Positions 1 through 6,522 of a stretch of 8,489 nt of DNA are shown here, piece after piece. The notes beneath the pieces were generated by a model that saw only the letters and a program-made list of their open reading frames with translations, was not told where the DNA came from and made no database searches. Made by a program: the position numbers and the translations under genes. The stretch comes from Alphaproteobacteria bacterium (GTDB lineage: Bacteria > Pseudomonadota > Alphaproteobacteria > Micropepsales > Micropepsaceae), in NCBI GenBank assembly GCA_003131925.1, contig PKWC01000053.1, positions 1 to 8,489 of the forward strand. The letters are read 5' to 3'. Position 1 is the first letter of the stretch; every line of letters starts with the position of its first letter.

Positions 1-1080
1 CTGATACTCGACCGGATCCTCGATGGTCAGGATCTTCTTGTCGTTGGTGTTGATCGCCGACAGCGCCGCGTAAAGCGTCGTCGTCTTGCCGCTGCCCGTG
101 GGTCCGGTCACGAGAAGAATGCCGTGGGGATGGGCACACAAGGCGCGGAAGGGCGTGATGACGCTCTCGTCGAAGCCGAGCGAATCCAGGTCGAGTTCGA
201 CATGCGCGCGGTCTAGAATGCGGATTACTACGCTCTCGCCGTGAATCGTAGGCGTGGTCGCGACGCGCAGATCGATGTCCTTGCCGCGCACCGCCATGGC
301 GACGCGCCCATCCTGGCCGAGCCGGCGTTCCGCGATATTGAGTTTCGCCATGATCTTGACGCGCGAGATCATTGCGGAGGCGAGGCGGTGCGGTGGTGAT
401 TCGACCGGCCTCAGGACGCCGTCGACGCGGTAGCGCACGCGCAATTCGTTTTCCATCGGCTCGATATGGATGTCCGACGCGCGCGCCTCGACTGCCTGGG
501 TGATGAGCAGATTCACGAGGCGGATAACGGGCGCTTCGCTGGCGATGTCTTTCAGGCGATCGACGTCGTCGGCGATGCTTTCGCCGACATGCTCGTCGGT
601 TTCTCCCGAGATCTGGTGAATGCCGGATTTGCCATCGCCATAGAGCCGCTCATGCGCGGCTTCGAGATCCGCCGGCAGCGCGACCTGGGGCAGAATGGGC
701 CTGCCGACGGCGAAGCGTACCGCATGCGCCGCATAGGAATCGAGCGGATTGGCCATCGCGACTACTACGCCTTCCGGCACTTCGCGGAGCGGTAGGACCT
801 TGGCCTCGCGCAGGAATTTTCGTCCCAATTGTTCTTCGAGAATTGGCTGCGGCGGATAGTCGGCGGCGACCGCGAGCGGCAGGTGGAGAAATTGCGACAG
901 CGCTTCGGCGAGATCGCGTTCGCTGACGAGGCCCAGCCGCGTCAAAACACTCTCGAGGCGCTCGTGGCTCTCGACGGCCAGATGCTGGGCGCGCTCGATC
1001 GCCTGCGGCTGCACTTTCCCGCACGCGACCAGATGCTCGGCGAACGAGTGCTCCGTGGCGGGAGAACCTCCGTTAGACAT
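1..1080 (-). CDS. gspE: GspE-family type II secretion ATPase, 3' end cut by window
   Basis: Cytoplasmic AAA-type ATPase that powers pseudopilus assembly in type II secretion (or, less likely, a type IV pilus PilB homologue). The first 360 codons are visible and run off the window start. Residues about 10-150 form the N-terminal GspE/PilB domain. The linker and N2 region at about 180-300 carries the family stretches SEAPVIRLVN (181-190), ASDIHIEP (201-208), RYRVDG (216-221) and GESVVIRILDR (281-291). Walker A is GPTGSGKT at 326-333, followed by IEDPVEYQ (353-360). Walker B, the His box and any CXXC zinc site lie outside the window. The ATG at 1078-1080 is chosen because GGGAAGGG (1084-1091) sits just upstream of it. 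Unlike classical gsp operons, no secretin gene (gspD) lies directly upstream; an IalB-like gene does. The family is certain, gspE versus pilB slightly less so. Confidence 0.93.
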   Translation of the reverse strand, partial: MSNGGSPATEHSFAEHLVACGKVQPQAIERAQHLAVESHERLESVLTRLGLVSERDLAEALSQFLHLPLAVAADYPPQPILEEQLGRKFLREAKVLPLREVPEGVVVAMANPLDSYAAHAVRFAVGRPILPQVALPADLEAAHERLYGDGKSGIHQISGETDEHVGESIADDVDRLKDIASEAPVIRLVNLLITQAVEARASDIHIEPMENELRVRYRVDGVLRPVESPPHRLASAMISRVKIMAKLNIAERRLGQDGRVAMAVRGKDIDLRVATTPTIHGESVVIRILDRAHVELDLDSLGFDESVITPFRALCAHPHGILLVTGPTGSGKTTTLYAALSAINTNDKKILTIEDPVEYQ

Positions 1081-1311
1081 AAGCCCTTCCCGCGACAGGC
1101 AGCCGCGTCATCTCGATTGTTCCGTCGGCAAATGTTCCGTCCGCCTGCACAGACTGGCGCAGGACGATGGCTCGATCCGCCCTTCGCAAGCCGGCAGCAG
1201 CGCTCCGGCCATTCCTCAAGCCCTGCCGCATCGGCTTTTGGCGGCCCGGAGCGATCCGAAACCACATACTAGCACGCGCGCTGCCAAAAAACACTGAAGT
1301 CCACAGCACTT
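1075..1311 (-). other. Gap between ialB-like gene and gspE; possible 64-aa ORF, otherwise nothing clear
   Basis: These 230-odd bases separate the two minus-strand genes. One reading frame from an ATG at 1265-1267 encodes 64 residues, and its TAA (1073-1075) lies just inside gspE, so the two would be joined by an 8-base overlap. The peptide is Arg/Ala-rich with a C-terminus of DGTFADGTIEMTRLP type, and I recognise no domain. The DNA holds a 9-base direct repeat (GACGGAACA twice, six bases apart on the minus strand) that gives the DGT..DGT pattern. It may simply be leader DNA carrying the gspE promoter; no convincing -35/-10 pair was found. I would not call it a gene without homologues. Confidence 0.2.
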
Positions 1312-1908
1312 TCAAAGTTCGGCGCGGCGCATCCCGGCCAGTGCCGGCGCCAGCCCGTCCAGACGAATGCCGATCGAATATTGTTTTCCGTCTGCCCGGG
1401 GCGGCAACACCACCTGCGCCGCCGACGCCGAAAGAAGCAGACTCTGCGCCGCAGGTATCAGGGCGCCCACGGCGACACAAGACCCATTGGCACATCCAAA
1501 AACGGGAAGCCTGAGGCCCCCCTGCCGTCCCAGCCTCACCAGCAAATACTGTCCCTGGCGGCCGACGGGCGGAAAGCGAACGATCATCGTCAGCGCTTTT
1601 TGGGGTCCCGCATAGCGGAAGGCCACAGCCAGCACCAATTGGCCGTTCTGCGCCCGGTAACCCCGGGCCATCCTGCAACGGCCGGCCTCTTTTTGGGAAT
1701 CCGGCTGCTGCGCGCCCGCCGCTGTCCTCACGGGCGCACACGCGAGATCCCACGATCCGATGAGCCGGGTTCCCGTAAATCCGGGCGGGATTTGAGCCGG
1801 TTCCGCCAGGTTCATCGCTTCGATGCCGTGAGGCAGAAATCGCGGCGCGGCAAACAGCAGGCCCAAAAAAAGGACTGCCAGCACGGCACCAACAATCGTG
1901 TCTCTCAT
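1312..1908 (-). CDS. IalB-like (invasion-associated locus B family) exported protein
   Basis: A 198-residue protein with one N-terminal hydrophobic helix (about residues 5-22, after MRDT), so it is either secreted or anchored facing the periplasm. The rest fits the IalB family pattern: a SWDLAC start (52-57), a CRM motif (78-80), a central beta-rich stretch, then PVFGCANGSCVA (135-146) and a final IRLDGLAPAL (181-190). The four cysteines C57, C78, C139 and C144 fall where the family usually has them and would form two disulphides. IalB was named for erythrocyte invasion by Bartonella, but homologues are widespread in free-living alphaproteobacteria with no known biochemical role, so no invasion function is implied. 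An AAGGAA ribosome-binding site (1917-1922) precedes the ATG. The gene is read in the same direction as gspE, 231 bases upstream of it, and divergently from the glycosyltransferase. Confidence 0.72.
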   Translation of the reverse strand: MRDTIVGAVLAVLFLGLLFAAPRFLPHGIEAMNLAEPAQIPPGFTGTRLIGSWDLACAPVRTAAGAQQPDSQKEAGRCRMARGYRAQNGQLVLAVAFRYAGPQKALTMIVRFPPVGRQGQYLLVRLGRQGGLRLPVFGCANGSCVAVGALIPAAQSLLLSASAAQVVLPPRADGKQYSIGIRLDGLAPALAGMRRAEL

Positions 1909-2135
1909 CGGCCACGTTCCTTAGCGCGGCCCCCATAGCCCGGCCGCCCCGACCGTTCAATGCCGCGGGCGCCCAAGGCCGCCCTCTGGTCATGCCCCTC
2001 CGTGGCACTTGCGAAAGATTGCATGCCGCCTCACATTGCGCAGACCTTAGCCGCCGGGTTCTGCGTTGCCTGTTGCGGCGGCCCGAAATCCGACCGGGTC
2101 AATTTTCAGAGAGTGGGGGGTCCGAACCGATCATC
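1909..2135. other. Divergent intergenic region between IalB-like gene and glycosyltransferase
   Basis: About 227 bases between two genes read away from each other, so it should contain both promoters. Apart from the weak minus-strand promoter at 1932-1960 I see no strong plus-strand -35/-10 pair. A G-rich stretch (2115-2120) lies 15 bases before the glycosyltransferase ATG, which is rather far for a ribosome-binding site. The frame of the glycosyltransferase stays open upstream to 1992, but those codons give an Arg/Cys-rich peptide unlike a membrane protein start and are best seen as non-coding. Confidence 0.5.
1932..1960 (-). promoter_or_regulatory. Candidate sigma-70-like promoter for the IalB-like gene
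   Basis: On the minus strand TTGAAC (1955-1960) is followed after exactly 17 bases by TATGGG (1932-1937). The hexamers match the consensus at four and three positions, with the best matches in the usual conserved places. Transcription would start near 1925, just before the AAGGAA ribosome-binding site. The element is weak and is inferred from spacing only. Confidence 0.28.
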
Positions 2136-3587
2136 ATGTCCGGCCTTTCCTTGATTCTTCAGACCGGTTTGGCCTGCGTGCTGATCGTGCTCGCCTTGCT
2201 GTCGCTGCAGCTCCTGAGCCTGTGCGTCCTGCGCCGGTTCTGGCCGGCGCGCGCGCTTGCTGTGCCTGCCCTGCCCGATTCCCTCCTCCCCCACGTTCTG
2301 GTCCAGCTTCCGGTATGTGACGAGGGCCCGCTCGCATTGCGGGTTGCAAACGCCGCGGCGAGGCTCGACTGGCCGCGCGACCGCCTTGAGATCCAGCTCC
2401 TGGACGATGGGAAGGCCGAATTTCATGACGAATTGCGTGAAACCGCGCGGCAGGGCGTGCCCGATGGGATCGACTTCTCCGTGCTGCGCCGCGGCGAGCG
2501 CGCCGGCTTCAAGGCCGGCAATCTTGCTTTCGGCCTCAATCATTCCGACGCACCGTTTGTGGCGATTTTCGACGCCGATTTCGTTCCGCCCCCGGACTTT
2601 CTGCGCCGGACCGTTCCTGCGCTGGTCGCCGATCCCGGCCTCGCTTTCGTACAGGCGCGCTGGAGCCATGCGAACCGGAGCCGCAACTGGTTGACGCGTG
2701 CCCAGGGGATGCTTCTCGACGGTCACTTCGCCGTCGAGCAGGAGGCACGCTACAGGGCGGGGCTGCCGATCTCCTTCAATGGCTCGGCAGGCGTGTGGAA
2801 CCGCCGGGCGATCGATCAGGGCGGGGGCTGGACCGGCGACACGCTGACCGAGGATCTCGATTTGAGTATCCGCTGCGCATTGAGGGGCTGGCGGGGCGCC
2901 ATGATGGCCGATCTCGAAGTTCCCGGGGAGCTGCCGGAGACTGCGGCCGCGTGGCGGGCACAGCAGGCGCGCTGGACGAAAGGCCATGCGCAGGTGGCGC
3001 GCAAGCTGCTGCCGAGAATCCTGACGAGCCGGATGCCTCTGTGGAAGAAGCTCGTAATGTCGTTTCAGGTCTGCCAGTTCGCTTTCTATACGCTCGCAGC
3101 CCTGAGCGCCGTGATCAGCATCGCGCTCATGTCGATGGGGGTGACCTATCTGCAGTCGGTCGCCGAACTTGGCATCGCGGTGACAATCATCGGGATAGGA
3201 ACGAGTGTCGGCTATCTCTATTGCGGCCAGCTCATGCTGGGGCGCGCGCGCGAGCCCCTGCTTCCGCAATCGCTGCTGCTGGCCATTGTCTTTCCGAGCG
3301 GGCTCATCCTCTCGAATGCGAGAGCGACCTTCGAGGCATTTTGGAGGAGCGATCTTGTATTCGTGCGCACCCCGCGGGCCGGGGAGTTCGCGGTCGGCGG
3401 CTGGCGGGGGCGGCCGGAAATCGCAGCCGGACTTCTTCTTCCCGTGTTTGCGCTCGCTGAACAGGCCTGGAGCGCGCCCTTCTTCGTCTTCGCCGCGGCG
3501 GGGCTGCTGTCGATCGGCGCCATGGGCTGGAACGGTACCGGGGAAGTGCCCGCGCGCGAAGCTCTTCGCCTCACGAGCCAGAATTAA
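2136..3587 (+). CDS. Membrane glycosyltransferase family 2, cellulose synthase/CslA-like
   Basis: A 483-residue processive-type inverting glycosyltransferase that would add sugars from a nucleotide donor to a growing glycan at the cytoplasmic membrane. An N-terminal helix (about 5-32) leads into the GT-A domain: QLPVCDEG (57-64), DDG (90-92), the metal-binding DAD (146-148), the acceptor-site GSAGVWNRRAI (216-226), the catalytic TED (238-240) and QQARW (276-280), the Q-x-x-R-W signature of synthases. Several helices follow (about 310-335, 345-362, 376-394, 430-462). Its best resemblance is to bacterial beta-glycan synthases and plant glucomannan synthases (CslA), but the product sugar cannot be told from sequence, and no PilZ domain is visible. 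The ATG at 2136 is preferred because it directly precedes the hydrophobic helix. It is followed 116 bases later by a CHAP lipoprotein gene on the same strand. Confidence 0.88.
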   Translation: MSGLSLILQTGLACVLIVLALLSLQLLSLCVLRRFWPARALAVPALPDSLLPHVLVQLPVCDEGPLALRVANAAARLDWPRDRLEIQLLDDGKAEFHDELRETARQGVPDGIDFSVLRRGERAGFKAGNLAFGLNHSDAPFVAIFDADFVPPPDFLRRTVPALVADPGLAFVQARWSHANRSRNWLTRAQGMLLDGHFAVEQEARYRAGLPISFNGSAGVWNRRAIDQGGGWTGDTLTEDLDLSIRCALRGWRGAMMADLEVPGELPETAAAWRAQQARWTKGHAQVARKLLPRILTSRMPLWKKLVMSFQVCQFAFYTLAALSAVISIALMSMGVTYLQSVAELGIAVTIIGIGTSVGYLYCGQLMLGRAREPLLPQSLLLAIVFPSGLILSNARATFEAFWRSDLVFVRTPRAGEFAVGGWRGRPEIAAGLLLPVFALAEQAWSAPFFVFAAAGLLSIGAMGWNGTGEVPAREALRLTSQN

Positions 3588-3703
3588 TCCTGTCTTAACT
3601 GTTCCGCGTGCGATGATTTCGCCTGGCGCGGTCGTGGGCAGCGACCGGCGCTTCGCCCCGACGGGAGCGTCGCGGGCGTGGGCACTTAAAGGTCGAGGCG
3701 GGA
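3588..3703. other. Short intergenic region with a small hairpin
   Basis: Contains a 6-base stem (CGGTCG 3629-3634 and CGACCG 3642-3647) with a 7-base loop and no following T-run, so at most a weak terminator or a processing structure. GAGG (3695-3698) is a good ribosome-binding site five bases before the CHAP gene ATG. No clear promoter was seen, so read-through from the glycosyltransferase is possible. Confidence 0.35.
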
Positions 3704-4261
3704 ATGAAGGGGGCTTCTTTCCGATTTGTCGCGGTGGCTATGCTGGCGCTTGGCGCAGCAGGATGCGCGAGCGCGCCGGACGAAGATTTCGACAGCGCCG
3801 ACCTTCGCGGCTTGGCTCCTTCGACCGAAGGCGCGAGCATCGAGACGCCCTCTACGCCCCTTGAGTGCGTGCCCTATGCACGGGCGCGTTCGGGCATTTC
3901 CCTCTATGGTGATGCCGGCACGTGGTGGGGGAAGGCCGACGGCCGCTACACGCGAAGTCACACGCCGTTGCTTGGTTCCGTGATTGTGTTGACGGGATAT
4001 GCCGGGCCGGGCCGTGGCCATGTGGGCGTGGTGAGCGCGCTGGTATCGCCACGCGAGATACGGCTCGATCACGCAAACTGGCTGGACGATGGGGCCATCT
4101 ATCGCAACGATCCCGTGGCCGATGTCAGCCCTGACAATGACTGGAGCGAGGTCCGCGTCTGGAACACCCGCCGCCACGCCTGGGGCGTCAGAACCTATCT
4201 CGTCGAAGGTTTCATCGGCCCGTCGCCCACCTCATCCGACGACCGCGTCGCCGCGGAATGA
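3704..4261 (+). CDS. CHAP-domain lipoprotein, putative cysteine amidase/endopeptidase
   Basis: A 185-residue exported protein. The N-terminus has a basic start, a hydrophobic core and an AAGC lipobox-like site, giving lipidation at C21, so it would sit on the outer or inner membrane facing the periplasm. Residues about 50-135 form a CHAP (NlpC/P60-like) domain: the catalytic cysteine is C55 in ECVPYARARSG, followed by the WW pair (74-75), GSVIVL (91-96) and the catalytic histidine H106 in GRGHVGVV. The third active-site residue is probably in DHANW (122-126). CHAP enzymes cleave peptidoglycan cross-links or amide bonds such as glutathionylspermidine; the short single-domain form here does not reveal which. 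The C-terminal tail (about 150-185) is unassigned. A good ribosome-binding site fixes the start. It lies downstream of the glycosyltransferase and upstream of a terminator-like palindrome. Confidence 0.82.
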   Translation: MKGASFRFVAVAMLALGAAGCASAPDEDFDSADLRGLAPSTEGASIETPSTPLECVPYARARSGISLYGDAGTWWGKADGRYTRSHTPLLGSVIVLTGYAGPGRGHVGVVSALVSPREIRLDHANWLDDGAIYRNDPVADVSPDNDWSEVRVWNTRRHAWGVRTYLVEGFIGPSPTSSDDRVAAE

Positions 4262-4273
4262 TGAGAGGCCGCA

Positions 4274-4403
4274 GAAGGAAGATTTAGTGCAGGGGTCGCA
4301 GAGGTAGCGCGGAGCGCGCAGGTCAAGGATAGCGCACCAAAGGCTTGCAATTTTTCACCGCGTCCTCGGCGCTACCTTTGCGTCCCCTGCGTTAAGTCCT
4401 TTC
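4274..4403. repeat. Long imperfect palindrome, possible dispersed hairpin element
   Basis: Two arms of about 30 bases pair almost throughout: 4281-4310 with 4369-4398. The inner nine pairs (AGGTAGCGC 4302-4310 with GCGCTACCT 4369-4377) are perfect; further out come G-T wobbles and only one true mismatch (4296/4383), including GCAGGGG at 4289-4295 facing CCCCTGC at 4384-4390. Imperfect pairing may extend out to about 4274 and 4403. The 58-base loop (4311-4368) is not obviously coding. The arms resemble the CGCAGAGG-type hairpin repeats scattered in some proteobacterial genomes; that comparison is from memory and unverified here. Confidence 0.75.
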
Positions 4404-4410
4404 TTTTTTT
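4281..4410 (+). terminator. Probable intrinsic terminator of the CHAP gene
   Basis: The long stem just described is followed directly by a T-rich tract (4400-4410, ten T in eleven bases), the normal form of a Rho-independent terminator on the plus strand, 20-odd bases after the CHAP stop codon. The loop is unusually large (58 bases) for a classical terminator, so it may be a repeat that also terminates. It separates the envelope genes from the kup block. Confidence 0.5.
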
Positions 4411-4572
4411 CTGCATGCGCTATTCTGCCCGCCCCTCTTTTGTGCGAGACGCAGGGCGATTAGGTTCCCCGCCCTTCAGGGGGCAGCCGGGAATGTCGGA
4501 CCACGCCCGGCGGCGCAAGCAGCCATTACGCGTTAGACTCTCAGTCCGTGAAGGGATGGCGGCTCCGCCGGC
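4411..4572 (+). promoter_or_regulatory. kup leader region with a six-codon leader frame
   Basis: This stretch should hold the promoter of the kup-psd-pssA block, but no strong -35/-10 pair stands out. A TGA in the kup frame at 4549-4551 shows that translation of Kup cannot begin before 4573. A tiny frame ATG-GCG-GCT-CCG-CCG-GCA-TGA (4556-4576) ends over the kup start as ATGA, with AAGGG just before it, so ribosomes may reach kup by coupling. No cyclic-di-AMP (ydaO-type) riboswitch structure was seen. Confidence 0.3.
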
Positions 4573-6522
4573 ATGAACGTCTCTCAACCTGTCAGCAGCG
4601 CCCCTGCAGCCGCGCCGGACAAGACCGGGGCGCGGGCGCGTGGGCACGCCCACATCGAACCCAGCCGCCGCAGGACGGCCTTCCTGACGCTCGGCGCGCT
4701 CGGCGTCGTATTCGGCGACATCGGCACGAGTCCGTTCTATGCGATGCGAGAAACTGTGCGGGCGACAGGGGGCAGCGCCCCCAGCCATTTTGCGATCCTG
4801 GCCGCAGCGTCGATGATTTTCTGGTCGCTCGTGCTCGTGGTCACAGTCAAATATGTGTTCCTGATCATGCGCGCCGATAATGACGGCGAGGGCGGCGTGC
4901 TCGCGCTCGCGGCATTGGCGCATCGATCGTCCGGCCTCGGCCGGCGGCTGAAGATGCTGATCGGATTTGGCGCGATCCTGGGACTGGCGCTGTTTTTCGG
5001 CGACGGCATGCTGACCCCTGCCATCACGGTCCTCAGTGCCGTCGAATATGTCGGCGCCGATGTCCCCAGACTTGTGCCTCTCATCGTTCCATTGACAGTG
5101 ATTATCCTCGTCTCGCTGTTCGCGTTCCAGAACCGGGGCACTGCAAAGATCGGCCGCTTGTTCGGGCCCATCATGCTCATCTGGTTCGCGGTGCTCGCGG
5201 TCATGGGATTTCGTGCGATCATCCAGACACCGGAGATTCTCTGGGCGTTGAGCCCCTACTACGCAATTGCATTCTTTATTGCCAAGCCGGCGACGACTTT
5301 CGTCTCCCTTGGCGCTGTCGTGCTCGCAGTGACGGGGTGCGAGGCGCTCTACGCGGACATGGGACATTTTGGCAAACAGCCGATACGTTATGCGTGGCTT
5401 TTCATTGCGTTTCCCGCACTCGTCCTTGCTTATTTCGGCCAGGCCGGCACGATCATGCGCGATCCGCGCAAGATCGAATACGTATTTTATGCGGGCGCGC
5501 CGGCCTGGGCGCATTTCCCACTTCTGATCCTCGCGCTCATTGCGTCCATCATTGCGTCCCAGGCGGTCATCTCGGGCGTTTATTCGATTACTCAACAGGC
5601 CGTGCAGCTCGGCCAGCTGCCGCGCATGGAAATCCGCCACACTTCCGCGACCGATTACGGGCAGATCTTCGTGCCGCTGATAAACATCTTTCTCTGCATC
5701 GGGGTCGTACTCATCGTCCTCATCTTCCGCAGTTCGGATTCGCTCGCGGCGGCCTACGGGATTGCCGTCACCGGAGTCATGGTGATCAGCACGATGCTTG
5801 CGTCGATCGTGGCCTTGCGCCGCTGGAAATGGCGTCCGGGCGTCGTCGGTCCCGTGTTTGGGCTGCTCGCGCTGGTCGATCTGGCGTTTCTCGGCTCCAA
5901 CTCGCTCAAGATCATCCAGGGCGGCTGGCTGCCTCTGCTGATTGCTGCCGGCGTCTTCATCGTGATGGAAACCTGGCGCAGCGGCCGGCGTGCGCATCTC
6001 GAGAAAGTACGAAGCGAATCCATGCCGCTCGATCTATTTCTCGAGCGCGCCGACAAGACGCCGGTTCGCGTCGCGGGCACTGCCGTGTTCCTCAGTCCGC
6101 GTGCCGACCTCGCGCCGGTCGCGCTGATGCACAACCTCAAGCACAACAAGGTCCTGCACGAGCGCGTCGTGCTCGCCCATGTCGTGGTCGAGAACACTCC
6201 AACCGTGTCTGCGGACAGGCGACTGGAAGTGACGAAGCTCGGCAAGGGATTCTTCAACGTGTTCATCCGCCACGGATTCTTCGAGACGCCGGACGTGCCG
6301 CGCGCGCTCGAGAGCGCGCGGCCATTCGGACTCGCTCTTGATGTTTCGAACACGACATTCTTCATTGGCCGGGAGACTCTCGTCCCCTCCGATCCTCCTA
6401 TTCTCGGCAAGTGGCGCACCTGGCTCTACATGCGTCTTGTTTCCACGGCCCTCTCTCCGGTCCGGTTCTACCGCCTGCCGGCGAACAGGGTGGTGGAAAT
6501 GGGCACGCAGGTGACGATTTGA
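4573..6522 (+). CDS. kup: Kup-family low-affinity potassium transporter
   Basis: A 649-residue inner-membrane K+/H+ symporter (KUP/HAK/KT family), normally a constitutive or low-pH potassium uptake system. Family signatures are visible: GVVFGDIGTSP (44-54) with the conserved Asp49 in helix 1, VKYV (92-95), DNDGEGG (102-108), FFGDGMLTPAITVLSAVEY (141-159), QNRGT (186-190) and GRLFGPIMLIWF (194-205). About twelve hydrophobic segments fill residues 35-470, followed by the usual hydrophilic C-terminal domain of some 170 residues. The length is slightly above the typical 620-640 because of a polar N-terminal tail (1-34). The ATG at 4573 is the first possible start after an in-frame stop at 4549. 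Ribosome-binding sequence is poor, which is discussed with the leader. Its stop codon overlaps the psd start. Confidence 0.96.
   Translation: MNVSQPVSSAPAAAPDKTGARARGHAHIEPSRRRTAFLTLGALGVVFGDIGTSPFYAMRETVRATGGSAPSHFAILAAASMIFWSLVLVVTVKYVFLIMRADNDGEGGVLALAALAHRSSGLGRRLKMLIGFGAILGLALFFGDGMLTPAITVLSAVEYVGADVPRLVPLIVPLTVIILVSLFAFQNRGTAKIGRLFGPIMLIWFAVLAVMGFRAIIQTPEILWALSPYYAIAFFIAKPATTFVSLGAVVLAVTGCEALYADMGHFGKQPIRYAWLFIAFPALVLAYFGQAGTIMRDPRKIEYVFYAGAPAWAHFPLLILALIASIIASQAVISGVYSITQQAVQLGQLPRMEIRHTSATDYGQIFVPLINIFLCIGVVLIVLIFRSSDSLAAAYGIAVTGVMVISTMLASIVALRRWKWRPGVVGPVFGLLALVDLAFLGSNSLKIIQGGWLPLLIAAGVFIVMETWRSGRRAHLEKVRSESMPLDLFLERADKTPVRVAGTAVFLSPRADLAPVALMHNLKHNKVLHERVVLAHVVVENTPTVSADRRLEVTKLGKGFFNVFIRHGFFETPDVPRALESARPFGLALDVSNTTFFIGRETLVPSDPPILGKWRTWLYMRLVSTALSPVRFYRLPANRVVEMGTQVTI
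6509..6521 (+). promoter_or_regulatory. Ribosome-binding site and TTG start deciding psd
   Basis: AGGTGA (6509-6514) lies four bases before TTG (6519-6521), and this TTG shares bases with the kup stop codon TGA (6520-6522). The upstream ATG in the same frame (6411) would place 36 codons of kup-overlapping, non-conserved sequence in front of the family's usual start, so the TTG is preferred. Confidence 0.55.

Noticed and set aside
1381..1938. 185-residue plus-strand frame opposite the IalB-like gene
   Set aside because: The minus-strand frame carries the family cysteines and a signal helix; the plus-strand reading is Arg/Pro-rich with no domain.
2003..2023. TGGCAC followed by TTGCA, resembling a sigma-54 promoter
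   Set aside because: The spacing between the two boxes is five bases too long; the nearer TTGC is too close. The fixed spacing of sigma-54 sites is not met.
2106..3269. 387-residue minus-strand open frame across the glycosyltransferase
   Set aside because: It is antisense to a strongly supported gene, with no recognisable domain and a charged, low-complexity composition.
4411..4572. Cyclic-di-AMP riboswitch before kup
   Set aside because: The leader is short and lacks any structure resembling the ydaO class; such control of kup is known mainly in Gram-positives.
4420..5997. 525-residue minus-strand open frame across kup
   Set aside because: It mirrors the kup gene and is very rich in Arg, Asp, Glu and His, which is what antisense reading of membrane-protein codons gives.
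6411..6518. Earlier ATG for psd at 6411
   Set aside because: The extra 36 codons lie inside kup and look unlike a Psd N-terminus; the TTG at 6519 has a ribosome-binding site and gives the family length.
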